Notes under the pieces: model-generated
Told to the model about the DNA's origin: nothing
Seen by the model: the letters and a program-made list of their open reading frames with translations, nothing else
The model's database searches: none
From: an uncultured bacterium
Lineage (GTDB): Bacteria; Bacteroidota; Bacteroidia; Bacteroidales; Bacteroidaceae
Direction: 5' to 3'
Length of the DNA stretch: 7,140 nt
NCBI GenBank assembly: GCA_945788485.1
Contig: CALZMB010000119.1
Coordinates: 1-7,140, forward strand
Shown: positions 7,078 to 7,140 of the stretch, one piece after another
How positions within the stretch are numbered: position 1 is the first letter of the stretch
Layout of the letters: every line of letters begins with the position of its first letter
Translations under genes and position numbers: made by a program

Positions 7078-7090
7078 GCTTAGTACAGCC
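7078..7090 (-). repeat. Truncated extra copy of the element end
   Basis: GCTTAGTACAGCC is identical to 7023-7035 in direct orientation and to 6811-6823 in inverted orientation. The sequence diverges exactly inside hairpin A (ATTATT follows), so only one arm of the hairpin is present. It may be a remnant of a second element or the true right boundary. Confidence 0.6.
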
Positions 7091-7101
7091 ATTATTCGCT
7101 T

Positions 7102-7110
7102 TAATTTTGC
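7102..7110 (+). promoter_or_regulatory. Probable -7 promoter element reading out of the window
   Basis: TAATTTTGC matches the Bacteroidota -7 consensus TAnnTTTG exactly. No good TTTG is present 19-21 bases upstream; the nearest is CTTG at 7075-7078, 23 bases away. The predicted start would be near 7115-7117, serving a gene beyond the right edge. Confidence is limited because the -33 box is poor and the gene is not visible. Confidence 0.45.
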
Positions 7111-7120
7111 AGAATGAAAG

Positions 7121-7139
7121 AAGAGTCTTAACAACTCTT
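7121..7139 (+). other. Small hairpin in the putative leader of the next gene
   Basis: AAGAGT, a 7-base loop CTTAACA, then ACTCTT: a 6-bp AT-rich stem a few bases after the predicted transcription start. It ends at the window edge, so its relation to any start codon or attenuator cannot be judged. Confidence 0.3.
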
Positions 7140-7140
7140 A

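Noticed and set aside
6793..7090. CRISPR array
   Set aside because: The repeats alternate in orientation, vary in spacing and are themselves hairpins. There are no uniform direct repeats with unique spacers and no cas genes.
6796..7117. Two overlapping plus-strand open frames (95 and 84 codons) in the repeat region
   Set aside because: They run straight through the inverted repeats and hairpins, which dictate their sequence. They show no domain, signal peptide or credible start region.

Overview
The window looks like a Bacteroidota chromosome segment, most likely of the Prevotella/Bacteroides group. The evidence is a TamB-type gene followed directly by a lipoprotein member of the BamA/TamA family (the TamL arrangement known from Bacteroidota), Bacteroidota-type -7 promoter elements (TAnnTTTG), no obvious Shine-Dalgarno sequences, and moderately GC-rich codon use. 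I cannot name the species.

Layout: positions 1-3596 hold the 3' part of a tamB-like gene that runs off the left edge (+ strand). It overlaps by 4 bp a complete tamL-like gene (3593-5908, +). After a short convergent gap containing one imperfect hairpin comes a complete DUF2461-family gene on the opposite strand (5992-6684, -), with a recognisable promoter at 6720-6752. The last 390 bases hold no credible gene. Most of that stretch is a striking palindromic repeat element (6793-7053), a truncated extra copy of its end (7078-7090), and a probable outward promoter element (7102-7110) for a gene beyond the right edge.

The first two genes form a translationally coupled pair. TamB is expected to span the periplasm from the inner membrane and dock on the outer-membrane barrel TamL; the pair serves outer-membrane biogenesis or lipid transport. 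The DUF2461 protein is a conserved protein of unknown function with no evident link to that pair.

The most notable structure is the element at 6793-7053. It consists of six short, triloop hairpins in mirror order (A-B-A / A'-B'-A'), embedded in longer inverted repeats of 33, 12 and 22 bp (30/33, 12/12 and 20/22 matching). The four A hairpins fit one 18-base consensus in which two stem positions change only in compensating pairs, so the fold, and not just the sequence, appears to have been kept. I do not recognise the element as a named family. It resembles REPIN/BIME-like or MITE-like elements in architecture, but no transposase is present in the window.
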